A DNA stretch of 64,000 bases from Muribaculaceae bacterium (GCA_023667015.1 JAMPAX010000004.1:1-64000); one strand, 5' to 3'. Positions 8,849-18,118 are shown, numbered from the stretch's first letter. Notes: generated from the letters alone by a model not told the origin. Program-made: numbers and translations.

Positions 8849-10606
8849 ATGAAACTTGAAGAAATAAAATCTCCGGCTGATTTAAAGCAAATTCCGGAGT
8901 CTGAACTGCCGCAACTATGCGATGAATTGCGGAAGGTGTTGCTTGAGAAGCTAAGTCATCATGGCGGCCATACCGGTCCTAATCTTGGATTCCTGGAGGC
9001 TACTGTTGCTCTCCACTATGTTTTTGATGCGCCGAAAGACAAGATTGTCTTTGACGTGTCTCATCAAACGTATGTCCACAAGATGCTGACCGGTCGTATT
9101 GATGCATTCTTGTATCCCGACAAGTATGATTATGTCACCGGATATACAAATCCCGAAGAAAGTCCCTACGACCTATTCGCTATTGGACACACATCAACAT
9201 CAATAGCACTTGCCGATGGCCTTGCCAAGGCTCGTGATATAATAGGAGGAGATGAGAATGTCGTAGCCGTAATAGGAGACGGATCGCTAAGCGGGGGAGA
9301 GGCATTTGAAGGACTCGACTCCGCTGCAGAACGAGACTCCAACTTTATAGTCATTATTAATGACAACGACCAATCAATAGCAGAGAACCATGGCGGCCTC
9401 TATCGCAACTTGGCAGAGTTACGCTCCACAGATGGGAACGCAGAATGCAACTTTTTCAAAGTCTTGGGGCTAGACTATACCTATGTAGCATATGGCAACG
9501 ACGTCATAGCCCTCGTAGAAGCCTTCAGAAAAGTAAAGGATATCAAGCATCCTATAGTAGTCCACGTAAATACCCAGAAGGGGAAAGGATATGCTCCGGC
9601 AGAGACACACAAAGAGGCATGGCACTTCACAGCACCCTTTGATATTCCCACAGGGCAGTCCCTAAATATTGATAATAGCGAAAGCTATGATGAAATATTT
9701 GCAGCCCACATGCTTGAGCGAATCAAACGTAATCCCAAGACAGTAGTAATGACTGCAGGCACTCCGGGAGTTTTGGGATTCACACCCGAACTCCGCAGAG
9801 AAGCCGGACAGAACTTTATAGACGTAGGTATTGCAGAGCAGGATGCTGTAGGTATGGGATCCGGTCTTGCCAAAGGGGGAGCAGTCCCTGTGTTTGGAGT
9901 AGTCAGCAGTTTCCTTCAGCGTACTTATGACCAACTCAGCCAAGATGTTGGTATCAACAAGCAGCCCCTTGTAGTCAATATATTCTATGGTAGTGTTGCC
10001 GGCATGAATGATATGACCCACTTGGGATGGTTTGACATTCCTCTTGTTTCGAATATACCCAATTGGATATTTATGGCACCTACATGTGCTGAAGAATATC
10101 TAAGAATGCTAGATTGGGCAATGACACAGCGACAACATCCTGTAGCTGTACGTGTACCAGGATTTGGAGTAAAACACTCAGACCGTCCATTTCCCTGCGA
10201 TTATTCATCGGAAATTAATAAATTTGAGATGGTCAAGCAAGGGAAAGATGTAGCCATAATCGCAGCAGGAGGAATGTTCTGGCTCGGTGAAGAAGTAGCC
10301 GACGCCCTAAATAAAGAAGGGATAGAAATAACTCTTATCAATCCGCGATTCTTAAGCGGATTGGATACCGAAATGCTTAACACCATAAAATCCGACCACA
10401 TGATGGTAATGACACTGGAGGATGGATGTCTGGATGGAGGTTTCGGCGAGAAAGTAGCACGATATTACGGACCTTCAGAGATGCGTACCGAATGCTATGG
10501 ACTTCCGAAGAAATTCGAAGATCGCTACAAACTAAAAGAAGTGCTCAAGACAGCAGGCTTGACAGCCGATCAGCTTGTAAGCCGCATAAAAAAAATCATA
10601 CTTTAA
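8849..10606 (+). CDS. dxs: 1-deoxy-D-xylulose-5-phosphate synthase-like enzyme
   Basis: Thiamine-diphosphate enzyme predicted to condense pyruvate and glyceraldehyde 3-phosphate to DXP, the precursor of isoprenoids and of the thiamine thiazole. It has 585 residues, shorter than the usual 620-640. Landmarks are GPNLGFLEATVALHYVF (about 45-60), DVSHQTYVHKMLTGR, FAIGHTSTSI, the TPP motif GDGSLSGG near 146 with NDNDQSI about 28 residues later, and DVGIAEQDAVGMGSG near 328 with the catalytic Glu. The central motifs are altered from typical DXS (DVSHQTY for DVGHQAY), so it may be the shorter second paralogue found in some Bacteroidetes. A strong terminator follows. Transketolase-like activity on another substrate is the main alternative. 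Confidence 0.82.
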   Translation: MKLEEIKSPADLKQIPESELPQLCDELRKVLLEKLSHHGGHTGPNLGFLEATVALHYVFDAPKDKIVFDVSHQTYVHKMLTGRIDAFLYPDKYDYVTGYTNPEESPYDLFAIGHTSTSIALADGLAKARDIIGGDENVVAVIGDGSLSGGEAFEGLDSAAERDSNFIVIINDNDQSIAENHGGLYRNLAELRSTDGNAECNFFKVLGLDYTYVAYGNDVIALVEAFRKVKDIKHPIVVHVNTQKGKGYAPAETHKEAWHFTAPFDIPTGQSLNIDNSESYDEIFAAHMLERIKRNPKTVVMTAGTPGVLGFTPELRREAGQNFIDVGIAEQDAVGMGSGLAKGGAVPVFGVVSSFLQRTYDQLSQDVGINKQPLVVNIFYGSVAGMNDMTHLGWFDIPLVSNIPNWIFMAPTCAEEYLRMLDWAMTQRQHPVAVRVPGFGVKHSDRPFPCDYSSEINKFEMVKQGKDVAIIAAGGMFWLGEEVADALNKEGIEITLINPRFLSGLDTEMLNTIKSDHMMVMTLEDGCLDGGFGEKVARYYGPSEMRTECYGLPKKFEDRYKLKEVLKTAGLTADQLVSRIKKIIL

Positions 10607-10625
10607 GAGATGGATTCTAAGAAAA

Positions 10626-10672
10626 TAGCAGAATAAAAAGGCTCCCAAATTGGGAGCCTTTTTATTCTGCTA
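10626..10672. terminator. Bidirectional terminator with perfect 22-bp stem
   Basis: The arms 10626-10647 and 10651-10672 are perfect reverse complements with a 3-base loop (AAT). The core GGCTCCCA is flanked by A5 and T5 runs. It serves the DXS-like gene (+) and the lipoprotein gene (-), and its right arm contains the last codons and TAA stop of the latter (10662). Confidence 0.93.
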
Positions 10673-11033
10673 CAACATTTTGTCGGGTTATATCATTCAT
10701 CTTTTTCTTATTGGCTTCATCGAGTTTATCCTGATTGAAACCTACTACAATCGCAAACCCCAAAGCGTATTTGAAAGCCTTCTGAATCTCCGGATTGTTA
10801 CGGTCTTCTGCCGACATTTCCTTGACATTGTCAACTCCGGTTTCCTTCTTAATAAACTCAATAGCATACTGAGCCTGATCTATCATATCAGAATAGTCAT
10901 CTTGCGTCAGCTCCTTTTGACTCTTGACCTTCTCAGAGAGAGCTTCACACTTCTCAGGGTCATAACCGGAGTTTGAGCATGCGGAACAAATAAATACTAA
11001 AATCACCGCAAAGGTTATAATAAACTGTTTCAT
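10662..11033 (-). CDS. Small lipoprotein, unknown function
   Basis: A 123-residue product with a lipoprotein signal: a hydrophobic stretch ITFAVILVFICSAC ends in Cys near residue 19, the likely lipidated residue. The mature part is short, charged and helical (EKCEALSEKVKSQKELTQDDYSDMIDQAQYAIEF), with no enzymatic motif. It is probably anchored in the periplasm or outer membrane. It is convergent with the DXS-like gene, and the C-terminal codons lie inside the shared terminator hairpin. Small lipoproteins of this kind are common and poorly characterised in Bacteroidales; no function is assigned. Confidence 0.75.
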   Translation of the reverse strand: MKQFIITFAVILVFICSACSNSGYDPEKCEALSEKVKSQKELTQDDYSDMIDQAQYAIEFIKKETGVDNVKEMSAEDRNNPEIQKAFKYALGFAIVVGFNQDKLDEANKKKMNDITRQNVVAE

Positions 11034-11124
11034 AATAAATTATTTAATTTATATTATTGACATCAAAATATAATATTTAGTAACAAATAAGCTATCACTG
11101 ATTGCATAATTGCCTGATCATCAA

Positions 11125-11205
11125 TGTAGGGATGCAACCCGGTGCAACCGTTTTCCATAGATTTCACATCTTCGGAGGATGGATGCACCAAGGTGCTTCC
11201 CTACA
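11125..11205. repeat. Imperfect palindromic intergenic repeat (REP-like)
   Basis: TGTAGGGATGCAACCCGGTG at 11125 pairs with the reverse complement of a segment ending at 11205 (TGCACCAAGGTGCTTCCC then TACA). The outer 8 bp are perfect and the inner GGTGCA blocks also match, with mismatches between them. The right half contains its own small palindrome, TGCACCAAGGTGC. It lies between two divergent genes in a 280-bp gap with no other feature. It resembles the repeated intergenic palindromes of Bacteroidales genomes, but copy number cannot be seen in one window. Confidence 0.55.
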
Positions 11206-11316
11206 ATTCAATGCATTAGCATAGTTAAGTAGTTCTAATGAGTTAGAGACACTACAAAAATACAAAAAATGTTAATAAAATTTAAACCTAATGAAAGATT
11301 AATTTGTTCTAAAATT

Positions 11317-11973
11317 ATGAAAAGATTCCTCTTGTTAACTATTATTTTAACCATGAGTATATTAACCACCTTAGGCAATGAGCCCGACATCACTCTTCCT
11401 GCTCCTCAAATTCGTCAGAATGGGATGAGTCTGGATATGGCTCTCAAAGATCGACGAAGTGTTCGTGAGTTTGACCCGACACTTCCACTGTCGTTGCAAC
11501 AAATATCGAACATACTGTGGGCAGCATGTGGTATGAATCGTCCTGAAGAGGGAAAGTTTACAAACCCCACGGCAATGAATACCCAAGAGATAAGCGTATA
11601 TGTTTTCGACAACGAGGCGGCATACCTATATATCCCTCAGACCAATGTATTGAGAAAAGTAGCACCCGGAGATCATCGCGACCTCATAGCCGGCACAGCA
11701 GCATTTAATCAAGACTTTGTAAAAGATGCACCGATATCCATACTAATAGTAGCCGACTACGGAAAATTCGAGATGCCGGACGATAGATCGAAACAGATGG
11801 CATTGATAGATGGAGGAATTGTATGCGAAAACATTAATCTCTACTGTATTGCCAATGGATTGGCAACAGTGCCACGAGCCACGATGGATGTAGCAGCATT
11901 AACCAAACTCTTAAAGCTCACTGAGAAACAGCTACCAATCCTCAACAATCCAATAGGGTATGAGCGCCACTAG
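11317..11973 (+). CDS. Exported nitroreductase-family protein (SagB-like)
   Basis: With the start at 11317 (MKRFLLLTIILTMSILTTLG) it has 218 residues and a cleavable signal peptide. Sixteen upstream in-frame residues from 11269 are charged and would spoil the signal. The mature part is nitroreductase-like: SLDMALKDRRSVREFDP (FMN phosphate contact), LSLQQISNILWAACGMNRPE, then DGGIVCENINLYCIANGLATVPRA near the C-terminus, as in SagB/nitroreductase-fold oxidoreductases. Export of a flavin enzyme is unusual and implies FMN loading in the periplasm or Tat-independent export. There is no twin-arginine motif. A promoter-like box between it and dcuB suggests separate transcription. Substrate unknown. 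Confidence 0.82.
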   Translation: MKRFLLLTIILTMSILTTLGNEPDITLPAPQIRQNGMSLDMALKDRRSVREFDPTLPLSLQQISNILWAACGMNRPEEGKFTNPTAMNTQEISVYVFDNEAAYLYIPQTNVLRKVAPGDHRDLIAGTAAFNQDFVKDAPISILIVADYGKFEMPDDRSKQMALIDGGIVCENINLYCIANGLATVPRATMDVAALTKLLKLTEKQLPILNNPIGYERH

Positions 11974-11995
11974 AGCTATGCGATAGCACGAAGGC

Positions 11996-12026
11996 TTGGT
12001 AGACAAAACTAAAAGATGTAAATTTG
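11996..12026 (+). promoter_or_regulatory. Predicted promoter of dcuB-ansB-porin
   Basis: A -33 TTGG (11996-11999) and a -7 TAAATTTG (12019-12026) are about 20 bp apart, matching the Bacteroidetes consensus TTTG/TAnnTTTG. Transcription would start about 40 nt before the dcuB ATG. A small hairpin TCCGGT/ACCGGA (12030-12044) lies in the leader. Confidence 0.6.
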
Positions 12027-12073
12027 CAGTCCGGTTCCACCGGATATATAACCCAAAATAACCTGAAATCGCC

Positions 12074-13372
12074 ATGATAATACAATTATTGTTCGTGCTT
12101 GCCGCGATAATAGTGGGAGCAAGACTCGGAGGTATTGGACTCGGAGTCATGGGAGGCGTAGGTATAGCCATACTGGTATTTATATTTGGACTTGAACCGG
12201 GAGCTCCACCAATCGATGTAATGCTAATGATAGCGGCCGTCATCTCAGCAGCCGCAGCTATGCAATCAGCAGGAGGTCTTGACTATCTGGTGACTCTGGC
12301 AGAGAAGATGCTTCGACGTCATCCCAGTCAGGTTACAATCCTAAGTCCGCTGGTAACATATGCATTTACATTTGTAGCCGGCACAGGCCATGTTGCATAT
12401 TCAGTACTTCCGGTGATAGCCGAGGTAGCACGTCAATCTAAAATTCGTCCGGAACGCCCCTTAGGCATCGCTGTAATCGCCTCACAACAAGCAATTACTG
12501 CCAGTCCGATATCAGCAGCTACAGTAGCACTTTTAGGGCTATTGACAGGCTTTGATATCACACTTTTTGACATACTTAAAATATCAATTCCGGCAACCCT
12601 CGTGGGAGTATTGATTGGCGCCTTCTGCTCGATGAAAGTCGGCAAAGAGCTTATGGATGATCCTGAATATCAGAAAAGGATAAAGACCGGGATGATAAAA
12701 GAAAATGACAAAGAAGTCAATGAGATTAAATCCATGTGGAAAGCTAAGACATCGGTGATTCTCTTTGTACTGTCTACGGTTTTAATAGTTCTCTTCGGCT
12801 CCATACCGGCTATGAGACCCTCCTTTGGAGGCACACCCATAGAAATGCCCGCCTTAATAGAGATTCTAATGCTCTCAACATGTGCGATTATTCTGCTTAT
12901 AGGAGGAATAGACGGAATCGCGCCAACACAGGGTAGTGTCTTCTCAGCAGGGATGCAAGCAGTAATAGCCATCTTCGGAATTGCATGGATGGGAGACACC
13001 TTTATCCATGGCAATCTCGACACTCTTACAGAATCTATCCAAGGCTTCGTTACCGATATGCCATGGCTCTTTGGACTCGCTCTGTTTATCATGTCAATCC
13101 TTCTATATAGCCAAGCAGCCACAGTCAGAGCCGTCATGCCGCTCGGAATTGCACTCGGCTTGAATCCAATGATGTTGATAGCCCTCTTTCCGGCAACCAA
13201 TGGCTACTTCTTCATTCCGAATTATCCTACAATAGTTGCTGCTATCAACTTCGACCGCACCGGAACAACCCGAATTGGAAAGTATATCCTCAATCACTCG
13301 TTTATGATGCCGGGACTTGTGGCAACAATTGCCGCATTACTAACGGGATTGTTATTAATCCACATATTCTAA
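12074..13372 (+). CDS. dcuB: Anaerobic C4-dicarboxylate antiporter, DcuA/DcuB family
   Basis: Inner-membrane transporter of 432 residues with about ten or more hydrophobic segments. It exchanges aspartate, fumarate or malate for succinate under anaerobic conditions, feeding fumarate respiration. Family hallmarks include the N-terminal MIIQLLFVLAAIIVGARLGG, the loop FTFVAGTGHVAYSVLPVI, RPLGIAVIASQQAITASPIS, and a C-terminal part with FFIPNYPTIVAAINFDRTGT. Length is typical (430-446). It is first in a run with periplasmic asparaginase (39 bp gap) and porin, and convergent aspA lies 5 kb away. Together these suggest uptake of aspartate released from asparagine. DcuA and DcuB cannot be separated confidently by eye. 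Confidence 0.92.
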   Translation: MIIQLLFVLAAIIVGARLGGIGLGVMGGVGIAILVFIFGLEPGAPPIDVMLMIAAVISAAAAMQSAGGLDYLVTLAEKMLRRHPSQVTILSPLVTYAFTFVAGTGHVAYSVLPVIAEVARQSKIRPERPLGIAVIASQQAITASPISAATVALLGLLTGFDITLFDILKISIPATLVGVLIGAFCSMKVGKELMDDPEYQKRIKTGMIKENDKEVNEIKSMWKAKTSVILFVLSTVLIVLFGSIPAMRPSFGGTPIEMPALIEILMLSTCAIILLIGGIDGIAPTQGSVFSAGMQAVIAIFGIAWMGDTFIHGNLDTLTESIQGFVTDMPWLFGLALFIMSILLYSQAATVRAVMPLGIALGLNPMMLIALFPATNGYFFIPNYPTIVAAINFDRTGTTRIGKYILNHSFMMPGLVATIAALLTGLLLIHIF

Positions 13373-13411
13373 TTATAATCAGAAATTACTAACCCCAAAA
13401 TAAAGATACAT

Positions 13412-14470
13412 ATGAAAAACGTGAAAAGAATGCTGCTATTCGCAGTGATGACACTTTTTGGTACGCTGATAATTCAAGCTGCCGGACTCCCCAAGATCCA
13501 TATCCTCGCTACAGGAGGCACAATCGCCGGATCCGGCTCCAGTGCGACCAACACCAACTACACTGCCGGCCAGGTAGCAATTGGCTCACTGCTTGACGCA
13601 GTTCCTGAAATACAGAAGATTGCCGACGTAACCGGAGAACAAATTGTCAGCATAGGCTCACAAGACATGAACGACGAGGTATGGTTAACGCTCGCCAAGA
13701 GAATCAACGATTTGCTCGCCGGCGATTGCGATGGCATCGTTATCACTCATGGAACTGACACAATGGAAGAGACAGCCTATTTCCTCAATCTGACCGTAAA
13801 GAGTGACAAGCCTGTAGTATTGACAGGAGCTATGCGTCCGTCGACTGCACTCAGTGCAGATGGACCTCTCAACCTCTACAATGCAGTAGTCACAGCAGCA
13901 TCCGCCGACTCTCGCGGCAAAGGGGTGCTTGTTGCAATGAACGGTCTAATTCTCGGAGCTCACAGTACTCAGAAGATGAATACAGTAGACGTTGAAACGT
14001 TCCAAGCTCCCAATGATGGTGCGCTGGGATATATCTTCAATGGCAAGACATACTATAATGTAGCTCCACTCAAAAAACATACAGTAAATTCCGTATTCGA
14101 TATAACCAATCTCGACAAGCTTCCAAAAGTAGGTATCGTATACAGCTATTCCAATGTAGAAGCAGACGTGATGGATCCATTCCTCAATGGAGGTTATCAG
14201 GGCATAGTTCACGCCGGTGTCGGCAATGGTAACTACCATAAGAACCTCTTTCCAAAACTTCTCGAAGCGCGCAAAAAAGGAATCTTAGTAGTACGTTCCA
14301 GCAGAGTTCCCACCGGACCTACTACTCTCGATGGAGAAGTGGACGATGCATCCTATGAGTTTGTAGCCTCTGAGGAACTTAATCCACAGAAAGCACGCGT
14401 CTTACTGATGCTCGCGCTCACAAAGACAAAAGATTGGAAACAAATTCAACAATACTTCGAGGAATACTAA
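13412..14470 (+). CDS. ansB: Periplasmic L-asparaginase, type II
   Basis: Hydrolyses asparagine to aspartate and ammonia. The 352-residue precursor has a signal peptide (about residues 1-24, ending IIQAAG), so it acts in the periplasm. Both asparaginase signatures are present: HILATGGTIAGSG, with the nucleophilic Thr near residue 36, and GDCDGIVITHGTDTMEETAYF, with the second Thr-Asp pair. The C-terminal domain motif VRSSRVPTGP is also typical. The gene sits between a Dcu antiporter and a porin, so asparagine entering through the outer membrane would be deamidated and the aspartate imported. Glutaminase side activity is possible in the family. Confidence 0.95.
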   Translation: MKNVKRMLLFAVMTLFGTLIIQAAGLPKIHILATGGTIAGSGSSATNTNYTAGQVAIGSLLDAVPEIQKIADVTGEQIVSIGSQDMNDEVWLTLAKRINDLLAGDCDGIVITHGTDTMEETAYFLNLTVKSDKPVVLTGAMRPSTALSADGPLNLYNAVVTAASADSRGKGVLVAMNGLILGAHSTQKMNTVDVETFQAPNDGALGYIFNGKTYYNVAPLKKHTVNSVFDITNLDKLPKVGIVYSYSNVEADVMDPFLNGGYQGIVHAGVGNGNYHKNLFPKLLEARKKGILVVRSSRVPTGPTTLDGEVDDASYEFVASEELNPQKARVLLMLALTKTKDWKQIQQYFEEY

Positions 14471-14471
14471 T

Positions 14472-14500
14472 TCAAAATCCGGCACATAGCCGGATTTTGA
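14472..14500 (+). terminator. Intercistronic hairpin between ansB and porin
   Basis: An 11-bp perfect stem (TCAAAATCCGG, 14472-14482, with 14490-14500) directly after the ansB stop, followed by A-rich DNA with repeated TTGAAAG units rather than a T-run. It may be a partial terminator or an mRNA-processing and stability element that lets porin be made at a different level from dcuB-ansB. Confidence 0.55.
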
Positions 14501-14561
14501 AAGTTGAAAGTTGAAAGAAAATTGATTCGATAAATTCTTCAATTACAAAAACGATAATAAC

Positions 14562-15758
14562 ATGAAAAAAACTCTGATTATTAGTGCCGCCGCGCTCGTG
14601 GGTATCCCCGTCGGCTATGCGCAATCATCATCACCGAGCATTAATCGTGGTGAAGAGAAAGGCCTGATTGAAACTTTGGCCAACATTGAAAAGAAAACCG
14701 ACAAGTTCAATCTCTATCTCAATATGCATGGAGACTATGAGATGAACTGGGAAGGCTCCGATTTCCAGGAGGGAAAATTCCAGATGAAACAACTCCGAAT
14801 CGAAGCCAAGGGAGATATCAACGACTGGTTGAGCTATCGCTATCGCCAGCGCCTCAACAAAGGAGACAACCCCAATGGCTACCGCGACAACCTGCTAAAT
14901 AGCATTGACATCGCCGGAATCGGATTGAAGTTCAACAAATGGCAACTCTTCCTCGGTAAGCAATGTGCGGCTTATGGTGGTATTGAGTTTGATCTCAACC
15001 CAATCGAAATCTACCAGTATTCCGACATGGTCAACAACATGAGCAACTTCATGAGCGGTATCGATGTAGGCTACAACTTCACCCCCGCGCAGCAGTTGCG
15101 TTTCCAGATACTTAATGCCTACAACGGCACAAGCTACGATATGTATGGCGATTATACCAAGGCCAAACTCCCTATGGTATACACTCTCAACTGGAATGGC
15201 AATTTCAACGATTTTTACAAGACTCGCTGGTCAGCATCCATCATGAATGAAACCAAAGATGCCCACATGTACTACTTCGCATTAGGCAACGAGTTTAACT
15301 TCACCGATAAGTTTGGAGCCTATTTCGACTGGTTGTACTCCCTTGAGGGTGTAGACCGCAAGGGTATCATCACCAACATTGTAGGCGGCGAGACCAGAGA
15401 TGGTGTGAAATATAACGCTACAAAAGCATCATACATGTCATTCATTCTTCATCTCAACTATCGTTTCCTTCCCAACTGGAACGTATTCCTAAAAGGAATG
15501 TACGAGACTGCCGGAATTTCAAAGACCCACATCAATAAGGCCACCAACGAAAAGGTTGCAAAAGGGAATTATAGCACAACCTACAGCTACATTGGAGGCG
15601 TAGAATACTATCCCTTTAAAGACCGCAATCTCCATTTCTTTGCCACCTACGTAGGGCAGAGTCATGTCTTCAGCAGCAAAGCCAAGATATTAGGTCAAGA
15701 CAATTACAACACCAGTCGTTTCTCGCTCGGTTTTATCTGGCAGATGCCGGTGTTCTAA
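14562..15758 (+). CDS. Outer-membrane porin, OprO/OprP-like
   Basis: A 398-residue beta-barrel. Residues 1-20 (MKKTLIISAAALVGIPVGYA) are a signal peptide. The mature protein is a run of alternating amphipathic strands (KFNLYLNMHGDYEMNW, KFQMKQLRIEAKGDINDWLSY, WQLFLGKQCAAYGGIEFDLN) and ends in a terminal aromatic strand, RFSLGFIWQMPVF, as expected for BAM-inserted barrels. The layout resembles phosphate-selective porin O/P family members of Bacteroidetes. Its place after dcuB and ansB suggests a diffusion channel for asparagine, aspartate or other C4 acids rather than phosphate; this is inference from context. A strong terminator follows. Confidence 0.8.
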   Translation: MKKTLIISAAALVGIPVGYAQSSSPSINRGEEKGLIETLANIEKKTDKFNLYLNMHGDYEMNWEGSDFQEGKFQMKQLRIEAKGDINDWLSYRYRQRLNKGDNPNGYRDNLLNSIDIAGIGLKFNKWQLFLGKQCAAYGGIEFDLNPIEIYQYSDMVNNMSNFMSGIDVGYNFTPAQQLRFQILNAYNGTSYDMYGDYTKAKLPMVYTLNWNGNFNDFYKTRWSASIMNETKDAHMYYFALGNEFNFTDKFGAYFDWLYSLEGVDRKGIITNIVGGETRDGVKYNATKASYMSFILHLNYRFLPNWNVFLKGMYETAGISKTHINKATNEKVAKGNYSTTYSYIGGVEYYPFKDRNLHFFATYVGQSHVFSSKAKILGQDNYNTSRFSLGFIWQMPVF

Positions 15759-15788
15759 AAAAGGGCCGCTTTGCGGCCTTTTTTTTGG
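15757..15788 (+). terminator. Intrinsic terminator after the porin
   Basis: A GC-rich stem GGCCGC (15764-15769) and GCGGCC (15773-15778) around TTT, followed at once by eight T residues. It ends the dcuB-ansB-porin transcript. Confidence 0.92.
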
Positions 15789-15825
15789 AGTTGTTTGTTG
15801 AAAGTTAAGGGACGTTTATAATATT

Positions 15826-18093
15826 ATGAGAGAAAGATTAATTACATACGCAATTTTCGGATGCTTGATGGCAAGTAGTTTCAACATGGTGGCCAAGTCT
15901 TTAAAACCGGGGGCTGAGCGTCAGAAATATGAAGTGATTGTTGATTCAGAGGGAGTAATGCGGCGTTCTGACAATGGTCAGGAAGTTAGTTATTATGGTA
16001 CAAATTATACTACTCCCTTTGCTTACGCCTATCGCGCTCTCGGCTATGAAGGAAAAGATCGCAAGGAGGCTATCTGTCGTGACATCTACCATATATCTCG
16101 TCTTGGGCTCAATGCTTTTAGATTGCACCTTTGGGATGCGGAGCTGGCCGATAGTACCGGCAATTTGATAAATAATGAACATCTCGACCTTCTCGATTTC
16201 ACGATTGCTGAATTTGAGAAGAGGGGGATTGACATATTGCTGACTGCACAGACAAATTTCGGCAATGGCTATCCGGAACGGAATATAGATACCGGGGCCT
16301 TCACCTATGACTTTGCTAAATGCGAGATCCATGAGAATCCTGAGGCACAAGCGATACAGGAGCGATATCTCAAGCAGTTGGTTAAACACGTTAATCCCTA
16401 CACCGGCCGAAGTTACGCTAATGACAAAGCAATCATCGGCATTGAGATCAACAACGAGCCTTGTCATTCCGCCAGTAAAGAGCAAGTGACGGCCTACATA
16501 AATCGAATGTCGGAAGCACTGCGCCGCGGTGGGTTCAATCGTATTATCCTATACAATGTTACTCATAATCCAGACGTCACTTCAGCATATTATGAAGCCG
16601 ATGATATACAAGGTACTACTTACCAATGGTATCCAACAGGTCTTGTGGCCAACCATGAACGTAAAGGAAACTTCCTTCCGGCACTTGATAAATACACAAT
16701 CCCCTGGGAAGACACAATTCCCAAATACAGGAAACTTGCTCGTGCAGTATATGAATTCGACCCTGCCGATGTTCTTTACTCACATTTATATCCTGCAATA
16801 GTACGAACATTCAGAGGTAAAGGTTTCCAATGGATTACTCAATTTGCATACGATCCTATAGATATAGCACAATATAATACTGAATATCCCACGCATTATC
16901 TCAACTTGGCATACACCCCGGCAAAGGCATTGAGCATGATGATAGCAGCAGAAGCAGCTCGCGAAATCCCACGCGGTGCTAACTATGGTCATTATCCCGA
17001 AAATACAAATTTTGGACACACTATAGTCAGTCATAATCCCGACCTCAGCGTGTTCAATAACGGCACTAAATATATTTATACCAATAATACAGACATTCAG
17101 CCAATTTCTCCTGATTCATTACAACTAATAGCAGGACACGGCAGCAGCCCAATGGTCAGCTACAACGGAAGCGGCGCTTACTTCATGGACAGAACGATAC
17201 AGCCGAAAGTATGGCGAATTGAGGTAATGCCGGACGTTACTGTCATAGATGATCCATTTGGCAATACCTCACTCAACGATGCAAAAGTAATTACCACTGC
17301 GACTTCACGGCAGATGGAAGTGAAACTTCCTGACTTTCAAGATGGCATTGTTATTTATACTCCTGAGGGGAAGATTGTTTCATCGAGCGTAGGAAACAAA
17401 TTTGAAATTCAACCGGGAGTTTATTTGATATCATCCGGCGATGTCAAACCTGATTTCAATAAGCTTAAGAAGTCGAAAGTCGCAGGAAATATCGGTATTG
17501 CAGAATATGAAGCCCCGAATCCGGCAAGAGTTCCTATAGGATTGTATACGCCAAAGAAATATGACCCGGCTGTTGATGTTTGCATGATTCCGGAAGAATG
17601 GAACATTATGTTTGACTTCCGCAACCCCTCGTGGGAAGAACCTATATATACAAAGCTTGAAAATACTCCTTCTCAAGATGGTATGACCGTAGTACGACGT
17701 CGAGTAGGCGACAAGTTGGAGGGGGTTCCCGCATCAGTAGAGCCTACCGTCATAAAGGCATCGTTTATGACGTATGATCCGGAGAAAGGGGGCGAGTCTA
17801 CACAGACCCTACCGGAAGGAACAAAGCTCAGTGTAGTAAGTCGAGAGGGTTATACATATGCTGCCCCATTGAGACTTGATGAAAAAGGGATAGGCATTGT
17901 AGAGATATGCAATCTTAGACCGTCAGAAGGAATAATAATGCCGGCACCATATCCTGTAACGCTCACCCGAAAAGTTCCTCCAACAGACAAAGAGTTAGGC
18001 AACTTCCGCAACATCGAATTCATTCAGCTACAGATACCGAACAAAGCAGGCGTTCCCACAACGCAACTACTAAAAGAAATCTGGCTGGAATAA
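15826..18093 (+). CDS. Secreted clan GH-A type glycoside hydrolase
   Basis: A 755-residue exported protein (N-terminal hydrophobic signal, about 1-24). The first 400 residues read as a TIM-barrel glycosidase: YGTNYTTPFAYAYRALGY, LGLNAFRLHLWD, FTIAEFEKRGIDILL, and IGIEINNEPCHS, whose NEP motif (Glu near 211) is the usual acid/base of clan GH-A families such as GH5. A later strand WITQFAYDP may be near the nucleophile region, but I cannot fix the nucleophile. The C-terminal 300 residues are beta-rich. No lipobox is seen, so it is periplasmic or secreted. It stands alone, not beside a SusCD pair. The substrate is unknown. Confidence 0.78.
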   Translation: MRERLITYAIFGCLMASSFNMVAKSLKPGAERQKYEVIVDSEGVMRRSDNGQEVSYYGTNYTTPFAYAYRALGYEGKDRKEAICRDIYHISRLGLNAFRLHLWDAELADSTGNLINNEHLDLLDFTIAEFEKRGIDILLTAQTNFGNGYPERNIDTGAFTYDFAKCEIHENPEAQAIQERYLKQLVKHVNPYTGRSYANDKAIIGIEINNEPCHSASKEQVTAYINRMSEALRRGGFNRIILYNVTHNPDVTSAYYEADDIQGTTYQWYPTGLVANHERKGNFLPALDKYTIPWEDTIPKYRKLARAVYEFDPADVLYSHLYPAIVRTFRGKGFQWITQFAYDPIDIAQYNTEYPTHYLNLAYTPAKALSMMIAAEAAREIPRGANYGHYPENTNFGHTIVSHNPDLSVFNNGTKYIYTNNTDIQPISPDSLQLIAGHGSSPMVSYNGSGAYFMDRTIQPKVWRIEVMPDVTVIDDPFGNTSLNDAKVITTATSRQMEVKLPDFQDGIVIYTPEGKIVSSSVGNKFEIQPGVYLISSGDVKPDFNKLKKSKVAGNIGIAEYEAPNPARVPIGLYTPKKYDPAVDVCMIPEEWNIMFDFRNPSWEEPIYTKLENTPSQDGMTVVRRRVGDKLEGVPASVEPTVIKASFMTYDPEKGGESTQTLPEGTKLSVVSREGYTYAAPLRLDEKGIGIVEICNLRPSEGIIMPAPYPVTLTRKVPPTDKELGNFRNIEFIQLQIPNKAGVPTTQLLKEIWLE

Positions 18094-18096
18094 AAT

Positions 18097-18118
18097 AGAT
18101 TCGATAAAAAACGAATCT
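18097..18118 (+). terminator. Hairpin after the glycosidase gene
   Basis: A 7-bp stem AGATTCG (18097-18103) with CGAATCT (18112-18118), followed by TTCTATAT. Placed 4 bp after the stop codon, it is a plausible weak terminator. Confidence 0.6.

Noticed and set aside
8572..8859. 95-residue frame before the DXS-like gene
   Set aside because: Overlaps the next start, AT-rich low-complexity composition, no motif or initiation signal; treated as non-coding.
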